From assembly GCA_002316675.1 (NCBI GenBank), contig DCDZ01000066.1:91130-96505 (forward strand): DNA of 5,376 nucleotides. The letters run 5' to 3'. The first letter of the stretch is position 1, and the number at the start of each line of letters is the position of its first letter. The stretch comes from Tyzzerella sp. UBA1042. GTDB taxonomy: Bacteria; Bacillota; Clostridia; Lachnospirales; Anaerotignaceae. A program made the position numbers and the translations under genes. Below are positions 1-5,303 of this stretch, in pieces. The notes under the pieces were generated by a model. The model was not told the origin of the DNA. It did not search any database and worked only from the letters and a program-made list of their open reading frames with translations.

Positions 1-947
1 CTTAATGGTGCCATGGTTTCAAAGCACTTTCTCATATTTTTGGCAATGGATTTTCTCCGCCCGCTTAAAGGTGTTTTCACAATCTCGCCTGTGGACTGTA
101 CAGCCTTTACAGCAGGGGCGGCAACGGATACAGCCTTTGCTGCCTCCAAATAAGCATACACATCCTTTGCAACAATTCTTCCGTTGGGGCCGGTGCCGGA
201 AACCAAGGCCAGATTAAGCCCTGCGTTCTTGGCAATATTTCTTGACAAGCCTGTTGCCCGAATATGCCCATCTTTTGCTACTGCATTTCCCTCTTGGGGT
301 TCTGCTCCGGATATTACGGCTGCTTTCTCCTGCCCTGCTGTCTCTTGGGCAGGCTTTGCAGGGCCAGACCCCTTTGCTAAAGCCTCGTAGGCCTCTTTGG
401 TAGGGGCAATATAAGCAACGGTATGCCCTACCTTTACGGTTTCGCCAGTCTGGGCCACTCTATGCAAAATGCCATCAGCAGTGGCTTCACATTCCATTGT
501 GGTTTTCTCGTTCTCAAATTCAAAGATTGCCTGTCCTTTTTTCACAGTTTCCCCTTCGGCAATCTTCCATTCCCCTACCACGCCTTCAATCATGGTTAGG
601 CCTGCCTTTGGCATGACAACCTCAGCGGCATCTGCCAATGCTTTGGAAGATATCGGAGCCGCCGTTGTCTGGGGAATGGTGCCGCCGTTTTTCAGGTTTT
701 CAAATTCTTCCTTGGTAGCTGCGATGACGGCCACAGCCTCGCCCACCTTTACCACATCCCCCGCATTTGCAACAATATGCAAAATACCGTCCTCGTTTGC
801 TTCGCATTCCATTGTGGTTTTTTCGTTTTCAAACTCCATCACCACATCACCTTTTTTCACACTGGCACCCTCCTCCACCTTCCAGTTGGAGATTGTGCCT
901 TCAATCATCGTCAACCCAGCTTTGGGCATTACTAATTCAACGCTCAT
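1..947 (-). CDS. acoC: Dihydrolipoamide acyltransferase (E2) of an acetoin/2-oxo-acid dehydrogenase complex, 3' end cut off by window
   Basis: The frame from ATG at 947 stays open to the left edge, giving the first 315 residues. In order it shows lipoyl domain 1 (about residues 2-80, motif ENEKTTMEC, lipoyl lysine K43), lipoyl domain 2 (about 107-185, same motif, K148), an Ala/Pro/Glu-rich linker, a peripheral-subunit-binding domain (about 228-267, from HIRATGLSRNIAKNAG to GPNGRIVAKDV), a second linker, and the opening of the catalytic domain (TPLSGRRKSIAKNM, from about 292). Family members carry the acyl group on lipoyl-lysine and transfer it to CoA in the cytosolic complex core. The catalytic HxxxD motif would lie outside the window. 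It follows E1 beta by 69 bases. No other ATG/GTG/TTG start exists in frame upstream before the stop at 1011-1013. The ribosome binding site is unusual (see 957-987). Acetoin specificity is inferred from the subunit arrangement and not proven; it could serve pyruvate or a branched-chain oxo acid. Confidence 0.9.
   Translation of the reverse strand, partial: MSVELVMPKAGLTMIEGTISNWKVEEGASVKKGDVVMEFENEKTTMECEANEDGILHIVANAGDVVKVGEAVAVIAATKEEFENLKNGGTIPQTTAAPISSKALADAAEVVMPKAGLTMIEGVVGEWKIAEGETVKKGQAIFEFENEKTTMECEATADGILHRVAQTGETVKVGHTVAYIAPTKEAYEALAKGSGPAKPAQETAGQEKAAVISGAEPQEGNAVAKDGHIRATGLSRNIAKNAGLNLALVSGTGPNGRIVAKDVYAYLEAAKAVSVAAPAVKAVQSTGEIVKTPLSGRRKSIAKNMRKCFETMAPL
393..944 (-). repeat. Intragenic tandem duplication of the lipoyl domain, period 315 bp
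   Basis: Two copies of the lipoyl domain coding sequence lie exactly 105 codons apart (copy 1 about 708-944, copy 2 about 393-629). MPKAGLTMIEG at residues 7-17 recurs at 112-122, and ENEKTTMECEA recurs around K43 and K148. The similarity is visible at the DNA level: a stretch reading cattccattgtggtttt on the plus strand occurs in both copies. Tandem lipoyl domains are common in E2 proteins. The strong identity suggests either recent duplication or gene conversion. Confidence 0.9.
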
Positions 948-956
948 ATATTTTTC

Positions 957-987
957 CCGTAACCCCGCAGAGCTACGGTTCCCTCCT
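957..987 (-). promoter_or_regulatory. Distant Shine-Dalgarno plus stable hairpin in front of the E2 start
   Basis: On the minus strand AGGAGGG (987-981) is followed by AA and then a hairpin, CCGTAGCTC / TGCG / GGGTTACGG (978-957). Nine consecutive pairs form, two of them G-U, closed by C-G over a UGCG loop, which fits the UNCG tetraloop class. The E2 ATG lies nine bases after the hairpin. In linear sequence the Shine-Dalgarno is 33 bases from the ATG, too far for normal use; with the hairpin folded the effective spacing is about 11. A weaker GGGA (minus strand, about 959-955) overlaps the hairpin's 3' edge and is the alternative site. The hairpin is seen directly; its role in initiation is inferred. 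Confidence 0.65.
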
Positions 988-1016
988 ATTCTTTGGTTTT
1001 CTTTTGTAACCTAACT

Positions 1017-1985
1017 TTAGACTAAAGCCTTAACCGCTTCTACAATTTTATCCGCATTAGGAACACAAACCAGCTCCAGTGCCACATCATAAGGCAAAGG
1101 CACATCCAACGCCGCAACTCTTAAAACAGGCCCGTCCAACTCGTCATACATTTCTTCCTGCATCATAGATGCAATTTCAGCACCGATGCCGCCTGTTTTA
1201 TTGCCTTCTTCTACAACAATGGCTCTATGGGTTTTTTCAACAGATCTGCGGATGGCTTCCTTATCCAAGGGAGCGATGGTTCTGGGATCCAAAACCTCGG
1301 CACTGATGCCCTCTGCCGCCAATTTTTCCGCAGCCTCCAAGGCTTTTTTCACCATTAAACCCATAGCGATGATGGTAATATCGGTACCCTCTCTTTTGAT
1401 ATCCGCAACACCAATGGGAATGGTATATTCTCCATCGGGAATATCCTCCTTGACCTGATATAGCTGCTTATGTTCAAAGAATAACACAGGATTGTCAGAA
1501 CGAATGGCACTCTTCAAAAGCCCCTTTGCATCCGCCGCCGTGGAGGGGCTGATAATAATCAAGCCGGGTGTGTGCATAAACAAGCTTTCCACGCAGTTTG
1601 AATGCTCTGCCCCTGCGCCAAAAGCAGAGCCTGCCGCCGCACGGATAACCATAGGGATTTTATATTGATCCCCATGCATAAATCTCCATTTTGCCACGCA
1701 GTGATAAATTTCGCTGAAAGCTACCAATAAGAAGTCCGAATACATCAATTCAACGCAAGGCCTTAAGCCCACCAAGGCCGCACCTGCACCCACACCGATG
1801 ATAGAAGTTTCGGAAATGGGCGTATTCTTTACTCTGTCTTCGCCGAAAATTTCATATAAACCTTTTGTAATACCAAAAATACCTCCGTGCTGCGCCACAT
1901 CCTCTCCAAACACAACCACGTTTTCATCCTTTTCCATCTCTTCTCTTAAAGCATCTGAAATTGCCTGTCCATATGTTACGCGCAT
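1017..1985 (-). CDS. acoB: Thiamine-dependent acetoin/2-oxo-acid dehydrogenase E1 component, beta subunit
   Basis: This 322-residue protein has the full length expected of AcoB/PdhB-type E1 beta subunits. Recognisable signatures are VVVFGEDVAQHGGIFGITKGL (starting about residue 23), RVKNTPISE (51-59), GLRPCVELMYSDF (73-85), STAADAKGLLKSAIRSDNPV (148-167), FEHKQLY (170-176) and the C-terminal transketolase domain with VLDPRTIAPLD (231-241). With E1 alpha it forms the alpha2beta2 thiamine diphosphate enzyme, and beta supplies part of the active site. Start: ATG at 1985 with AGGAGG eight bases upstream, 33 bases after the E1 alpha stop, so the two are cotranscribed. Odd points: the usual DQI.N.AAK.RYM.GGQ region reads SEIYHCVAKWRFMHGDQ (91-107) and the usual QHSQ reads EHSN (127-130). 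The E1 beta family is certain; the acetoin substrate is a family-based guess. Confidence 0.93.
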   Translation of the reverse strand: MRVTYGQAISDALREEMEKDENVVVFGEDVAQHGGIFGITKGLYEIFGEDRVKNTPISETSIIGVGAGAALVGLRPCVELMYSDFLLVAFSEIYHCVAKWRFMHGDQYKIPMVIRAAAGSAFGAGAEHSNCVESLFMHTPGLIIISPSTAADAKGLLKSAIRSDNPVLFFEHKQLYQVKEDIPDGEYTIPIGVADIKREGTDITIIAMGLMVKKALEAAEKLAAEGISAEVLDPRTIAPLDKEAIRRSVEKTHRAIVVEEGNKTGGIGAEIASMMQEEMYDELDGPVLRVAALDVPLPYDVALELVCVPNADKIVEAVKALV

Positions 1986-2018
1986 ATATAAAACCTCCTT
2001 CGATTTTATCCCTCAAAT

Positions 2019-2984
2019 TTAAGCAAAAATATTGTTAAAAAGATCCTCTGCTGTTGCTTTCGGAGAGGCTTCTGCAAAGGCAACTGCTCCATCCAGCTCA
2101 GTATCGATCTCTCCATACAGTGTTTTGATTTCATGCTCCGTGATAAAATCGTTTTCCATCATATAGTTTTCCATTCTCTTTACACTGTTTCTCTTTTTCT
2201 GCCACTTTTCTGTAATTGCAGGATCACGATATTTGCATTGATCCCCTTCAAAGTGGCCTCTCCAACGATAGTTCTTCGTTTCCAAAAGGGCAGGGCCATT
2301 GCCTGCACGCACGTATTCAGACAATTCCTTTGCTGCTTCGTATACTGCCAAAACATCAGAACCGTCAGCGATTTTGCTTGGCATTCCATAAGCTGCCGCA
2401 CGGTCTGCACCGGGATTTTCCACAGCGGAGGATTCATAAATACAAGTAGAGATTGCCCACTGGTTGTTGTCCAGAATAAACAGTACCGGCAATTTCCATG
2501 CGGCCGCCCAGTTCATAGCCTCATGCACAGGCCCCCGGTTGGAAGTACCGTCACCATAAAAACAATACACAATATTTCCCTTGTTCTCCATTTTCAATTT
2601 ATATGCAGCCCCAACGGCAAACCCCATATCACAGCCCAAGGTTCCGCTCATGCCCAAAATCCCCTTGCTAAAATCCGCAATGTGATTTCCGCCGCCGCCA
2701 CCACGGGAATTACCATCCTGTCTGCCCAAAATTTCTGCATATATATGATTAAAAGGCACGCCCAAAACATGGGAAATGCTAACAACACGATGTGCCAGCT
2801 TAAAATAGTCCCCTTCTTTCCTTGTAAAAAGTGACCCGACATGAGGTGCTTCCTGTCCAACACCACTATGGATATGACCGGGAACTCTGCCTTCTTTATA
2901 AATCGCTACCAATTTTTCTTCAGACAATCTAGTGTACAATAAATTTTTGTACAAATCTGTGATGAATTCTTTTGAATAAGCCAT
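2019..2984 (-). CDS. acoA: Thiamine-dependent acetoin/2-oxo-acid dehydrogenase E1 component, alpha subunit
   Basis: This 321-residue protein has the AcoA/PdhA-type E1 alpha fold. The thiamine diphosphate/Mg motif runs from GDG (144-146) to NN (173-174). Other signatures are HIHSGVGQEA (37-46), AHR (64-66), HIADFSKG (101-108), ADRAAAYGMP (193-202), DGSDVLAVYEAAKE (207-220) and RWRGHFEGD (240-248); I recall the last as AcoA-like. The protein binds thiamine diphosphate and starts the decarboxylation or C-C cleavage whose acyl product passes to E2. ATG at 2984 has AGGAGG seven bases upstream and is the first gene after the -24/-12 promoter. Odd points: the usual HRGHG.. loop reads HRVVS (65-69), and the usual G.GGSMH reads GGGGGNH (95-101). 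The partner E1 beta also departs from consensus. Pyruvate or another oxo acid remains a possible substrate. Confidence 0.93.
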   Translation of the reverse strand: MAYSKEFITDLYKNLLYTRLSEEKLVAIYKEGRVPGHIHSGVGQEAPHVGSLFTRKEGDYFKLAHRVVSISHVLGVPFNHIYAEILGRQDGNSRGGGGGNHIADFSKGILGMSGTLGCDMGFAVGAAYKLKMENKGNIVYCFYGDGTSNRGPVHEAMNWAAAWKLPVLFILDNNQWAISTCIYESSAVENPGADRAAAYGMPSKIADGSDVLAVYEAAKELSEYVRAGNGPALLETKNYRWRGHFEGDQCKYRDPAITEKWQKKRNSVKRMENYMMENDFITEHEIKTLYGEIDTELDGAVAFAEASPKATAEDLFNNIFA

Positions 2985-3040
2985 ACTAAGACCTCCTGTG
3001 TGTTTAAGATATTACATTCTCTCTGATGTTACATAAATAG

Positions 3041-3057
3041 AGCAACTATCATGCCAA
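3041..3057 (-). promoter_or_regulatory. Sigma-54 (-24/-12) promoter of the E1 alpha-E1 beta-E2 operon
   Basis: The minus strand reads TTGGCATGATAGTTGCT. Compared with the sigma-54 consensus TGGCACG-N4-TTGCW, only one of the defined bases differs (T for C). GG and GC are separated by exactly ten bases, as required. The predicted transcription start is near 3030, giving a leader of about 46 bases that ends in a strong AGGAGGT ribosome binding site (2991-2997) before the E1 alpha ATG. The neighbouring gene encodes a sigma-54 activator with an intact GAFTGA motif, which strongly supports the call. Confidence 0.88.
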
Positions 3058-3116
3058 GTTAGTATTATCCAATTTTGAATCTTCATGTAAATGTAATGAA
3101 TCACCTTAGAATTCGA

Positions 3117-3168
3117 CATTTTTTGTCAAAAAAAATATTTTATTGTTTTTGAGTTCTATTCTTTTTTT
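3117..3168. other. A/T-tract run between candidate enhancer sites and promoter, possible bent DNA
   Basis: The segment contains T6 at 3119-3124, A8 at 3128-3135, T5 at 3146-3150 and T7 at 3162-3168, with almost no G or C. It lies between the dyad cluster at 3170-3227 and the -24/-12 promoter. Sigma-54 activation needs looping between enhancer and promoter, often helped by IHF or intrinsic bends. I saw no convincing IHF consensus. The tracts are plain in the sequence; the bending role is inferred. Confidence 0.35.
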
Positions 3169-3169
3169 G

Positions 3170-3227
3170 TTGTGAAACCCACAAATTGTGTTGATAAAAT
3201 CCTACATATGTAGTAATATCACTACAT
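3170..3227. promoter_or_regulatory. Cluster of inverted repeats, candidate upstream activating (enhancer) sites
   Basis: Two three-half-site clusters lie side by side. The first is TTGTG-N5-CACAA (3170-3184) overlapping CACAA-A-TTGTG (3180-3190). The second is the perfect palindrome CTACATATGTAG (3202-3213) overlapping GTAGT-N6-ACTAC (3210-3225), with CTACAT repeated at 3202 and 3222. Their distance from the predicted start near 3030 is about 140 to 197 bases, the usual range for enhancer sites of sigma-54 activators. The dyads are certain; which one, if any, binds the regulator is not decidable by eye, because AT-rich DNA yields chance palindromes. Confidence 0.5.
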
Positions 3228-3334
3228 CTCTTTCAGGACTTGTCATTCTTGTATTATAAATTTGTACATTTAACATTGTTTTTACTGAAAAACATATGGT
3301 CAAATTAGGTATATTTTTTTATACAAGAAAAAAG

Positions 3335-3352
3335 TGTTGTAAAAATACAACA
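3335..3352 (-). terminator. Candidate intrinsic terminator after the regulator gene (or a further activator site)
   Basis: The minus strand has TGTTGTA-TTTT-TACAACA, a perfect 7-bp stem with a 4-base loop, followed directly by CTTTTTTCTT. It lies 110 bases after the regulator stop codon, so it could end that transcript and insulate the sigma-54 promoter. The stem is AT-rich and weak for a terminator. The same 18-base dyad, about 310 bases upstream of the predicted operon start, could instead be a distal regulator site. Confidence 0.4.
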
Positions 3353-3462
3353 TTTCATCTTGAAAAGCTTCAATTCTATTGAAAATCCACGGTATTTCTT
3401 TGGCATCCGCTGAACTTTGTATTTTTTGCAAAAGTCACCCGCCGCGATATTTTTTGAGCCGG

Positions 3463-4827
3463 TTATCTCATGTGATATTTATTCATCTTATCATACAGCA
3501 AGCTTCTGTCTATATCCAACAATTCAGCCGCTTTCTTTTTATTCCCTCTTGTCTGCTTCAAAGCCCGCAAAATTGCCAATCTTTCTGCCTCGGCTCTGGC
3601 TGCCCGCAGGGTAAGGCTGTGTTCCTGCCGATTCTCGGAAATATTAATTTTTAGGCGCAGGCGTTCAAAATCCTCTATGGACAGCTCGCCGGAATTGGCG
3701 TAATTGAAAGCCCTTTCAATCATATTTTCCAGCTCACGAATATTCCCCGGCCACTGATAACTTTCCAAAAGATCCAATGCCCGCTGATCTAGACCGGTAA
3801 TGTGAGACCCCAGCTCCTCATTTAATTTTTCAATAAAATGGTTGACCAAAAGAGGAATGTCCCCATGCCGCTGGCGCAGCGGCGGTATTCTTAATTCCAC
3901 CACATTAATGCGGTAATATAAATCCTCTCGAAAATTCCCCTTCCTTACCATTTCAGCCAAGTCTTGATTTGTGGTAAAAACAAAACGCACATCAATTTCT
4001 TTATTCTGCCCTCCGATAATTTGAATTTCCTTCTCCTGCACAACCCGTAGCAGCTTTGCCTGCAGCTGCAAGGACATGGAATTAATTTCATCCAAAAGTA
4101 AAGTTCCTCCATCGGCTTGTTCTATTTTCCCTTTTTTCCCGCCTTTTAAAGCCCCGGTAAAAGCCCCTTCCGCATAGCCAAACAGCTCCGATTCCAATAA
4201 TGTTTCCGGAATTGCCGCACAGTTTAAAATCACAAAGGGCATTTTTGCCCGTTCGCTTAAATTATGTACGGAATGCGCAAACAGTTCCTTTCCTGTTCCG
4301 CTTTCTCCTTGAATCAGAATGGCAGAGCGGGTTCTGGCAGCTCTTTTGGTAAACGCAATCAATTTTTTCAGCTCATGGTCTTGCGTAATAATTTGGTCAA
4401 TATTATACTTCGTTCCTGTATTTTCAAAATAGTTATCTTTATAAAATTGTACCTGTTTATTCAAAAAGCTCATCTTGTTTTCTAACTGCTTCATGGTTAG
4501 GCGGCTGCTTGTAGAGGTAAAAGCAACTCCGCCCAAAATCGCCTTGTCCTTTCGGATCAACAAACGGTTGATGACCATGGTTTTTCCATTGTGTTCAAAA
4601 AATTCTTCCACGCTTTCCTTCCCTGTGTGAATGACATCGCTTAATTTTTCCTCCGGCACATACTCGCTTAGTTTTTTGCCAATGGGATAGGGTTTTGAAA
4701 TATGAAACAACTCGGCATATTTTTCCGTCATATAAATAATGCGGCTATCGGTATCAATGATAACCACAACACCTAGGGATTCCAAAAATTCTTTTGCAAT
4801 ACTTTCAAAATTAATATTTTGTCTCAT
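3463..4827 (-). CDS. Sigma-54-dependent transcriptional activator, PAS-AAA+-Fis HTH (RocR-like architecture)
   Basis: This 454-residue protein has an N-terminal PAS-like sensor (about 13-105), a short helical linker (about 108-150), an AAA+ sigma-54 interaction domain and a C-terminal Fis-type helix-turn-helix (about 413-453, NKKKAAELLDIDRSLLYDKM). AAA+ motifs are complete: Walker A GESGTGKE (174-181), GAFTGA (221-226), Walker B GTLLLDE (241-247), arginine-finger region REDLYYR (300-306) and WPGNIREL (359-366). No receiver or GAF domain is present, so it probably senses a small molecule or partner through PAS. ATG at 4827 has AAAGGTGAT upstream, a good match to the 16S 3' end. It sits directly upstream of the dehydrogenase operon on the same strand, separated by a sigma-54 promoter, so it most likely activates that operon. 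Its length resembles RocR more than AcoR or BkdR, which are longer. The specific ligand is unknown. Confidence 0.93.
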   Translation of the reverse strand: MRQNINFESIAKEFLESLGVVVIIDTDSRIIYMTEKYAELFHISKPYPIGKKLSEYVPEEKLSDVIHTGKESVEEFFEHNGKTMVINRLLIRKDKAILGGVAFTSTSSRLTMKQLENKMSFLNKQVQFYKDNYFENTGTKYNIDQIITQDHELKKLIAFTKRAARTRSAILIQGESGTGKELFAHSVHNLSERAKMPFVILNCAAIPETLLESELFGYAEGAFTGALKGGKKGKIEQADGGTLLLDEINSMSLQLQAKLLRVVQEKEIQIIGGQNKEIDVRFVFTTNQDLAEMVRKGNFREDLYYRINVVELRIPPLRQRHGDIPLLVNHFIEKLNEELGSHITGLDQRALDLLESYQWPGNIRELENMIERAFNYANSGELSIEDFERLRLKINISENRQEHSLTLRAARAEAERLAILRALKQTRGNKKKAAELLDIDRSLLYDKMNKYHMR

Positions 4828-4977
4828 TTTACAATCACCTTTCTTAGAAACTGTTTTAGCATAAAATCGCAGAAAACGATTAAAATAAACATATCTAATA
4901 AAATTAATTTACGGCCATTTAGATTCTATGAACATATTGCTGCACTTATTTTGTACTCAGACTATCATGCTTTGTTC

Positions 4978-5001
4978 GAGCAAACCAAGCCGGTCATGCT
5001 C
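4978..5001. promoter_or_regulatory. Imperfect dyad near the start of the regulator transcript, possible operator or leader hairpin
   Basis: GAGCA (4978-4982) pairs with TGCTC (4997-5001), and ACC pairs with GGT further in, around an AAGCC loop. It lies just downstream of the extended -10 at 5022-5030 on the minus strand. TCATGCT also occurs twice here (4965-4971 and 4994-5000), 29 bases apart, which is nearly three helical turns. A binding site for an autoregulator is possible but is only an inference. Confidence 0.25.
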
Positions 5002-5021
5002 TCTATATTTAAGATAAAACT

Positions 5022-5030
5022 ATTATACCA
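5022..5030 (-). promoter_or_regulatory. Extended -10 (TGGTATAAT) promoter for the regulator gene
   Basis: The minus strand carries TGG-TATAAT, a perfect -10 hexamer with the TGn extension. No good -35 box is seen 16-18 bases upstream, which extended -10 promoters tolerate. The start would be near 5015, giving a leader of about 190 bases before ATG 4827. Within that leader I see only weak hairpins (AATCG/CGATT at 4865-4881, ATCTAA/TTAGAT at 4893-4924) and no recognisable riboswitch. Confidence 0.5.
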
Positions 5031-5081
5031 TAAAAACCAAGCATACATTTATAATATCTTTTCGCAAATCTGAAGTGAAAG

Positions 5082-5119
5082 CCTGCGTAATCCCCTTGTT
5101 TTGGGGCATAGTAATCAGG
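5082..5119 (+). repeat. Hairpin with nested GTAATC repeats upstream of a small plus-strand ORF
   Basis: CCTG (5082-5085) pairs with CAGG (5116-5119), and inside it CCCC (5092-5095) pairs with GGGG (5103-5106) around TTGTTTT. GTAATC occurs in both flanks (5087-5092 and 5111-5116). It ends two bases before the AGGGAGGG ribosome binding site of the ORF at 5136. It could be an RNA leader structure or the edge of a dispersed element; no family was recognised. Confidence 0.35.
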
Positions 5120-5135
5120 AAGGGAGGGATTTCAT

Positions 5136-5303
5136 TTGCGTGCTTTAGAATTTTTTGAGGGTACTTCCCAACTCCAAGAGGTGCGCCACAGCACCCACAC
5201 CGTCAAACGCCAGCTACACGGCAGAGAGCAGCAGTTTATTGACAGTGGTATGGGGAAAACGCAGAACTCAGATTTTGAACCTCTGCATTATCAAGATGTA
5301 TAA
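5136..5303 (+). CDS. Possible small protein of 55 residues, unrecognised
   Basis: A frame starts with TTG at 5136, with AGGGAGGG (5121-5128) seven bases upstream, and ends at TAA 5301-5303; an in-frame TAA at 5112-5114 bounds it upstream. The product is hydrophilic and mixed in charge, beginning MRALEFFEGTSQLQEV and ending DFEPLHYQDV. No signal peptide, membrane segment or domain is seen. It is the only plus-strand candidate, opposite in direction to the regulator. Its base composition is richer in GC than the intergenic DNA to its left. I do not recognise the family. It may be a real small gene, a fragment, or the inside of a dispersed repeat read as protein. The remaining 73 bases after it hold nothing I can name. 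Confidence 0.35.
   Translation: MRALEFFEGTSQLQEVRHSTHTVKRQLHGREQQFIDSGMGKTQNSDFEPLHYQDV

Noticed and set aside
469..1014. A 181-codon plus-strand frame with internal repeats
   Set aside because: Its repeats mirror the duplicated lipoyl domains of E2 on the other strand. It is antisense to a gene of certain identity.
2133..2834. A 233-codon open frame on the plus strand
   Set aside because: It lies wholly antisense to E1 alpha, which has complete family motifs. The product is Cys/His/Phe-rich without domains and has no supporting ribosome binding site; it is a shadow of the real gene.
3041..3462. CRISPR array or tandem repeats in the AT-rich gap
   Set aside because: The repeats are short inverted half-sites with irregular spacing; no regular repeat-spacer pattern exists.
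4961..4970. ACTATCATGC, identical to part of the -24/-12 promoter (3045-3054)
   Set aside because: On the minus strand the copy lacks the GG of -24 and the GC of -12, so it is no sigma-54 promoter. A 10-base match over 5 kb can be chance, and I could not show more.
4828..5015. Riboswitch in the regulator leader
   Set aside because: Only short AT-rich stems are present; no conserved core of a thiamine, lysine, glycine or other known riboswitch was seen.
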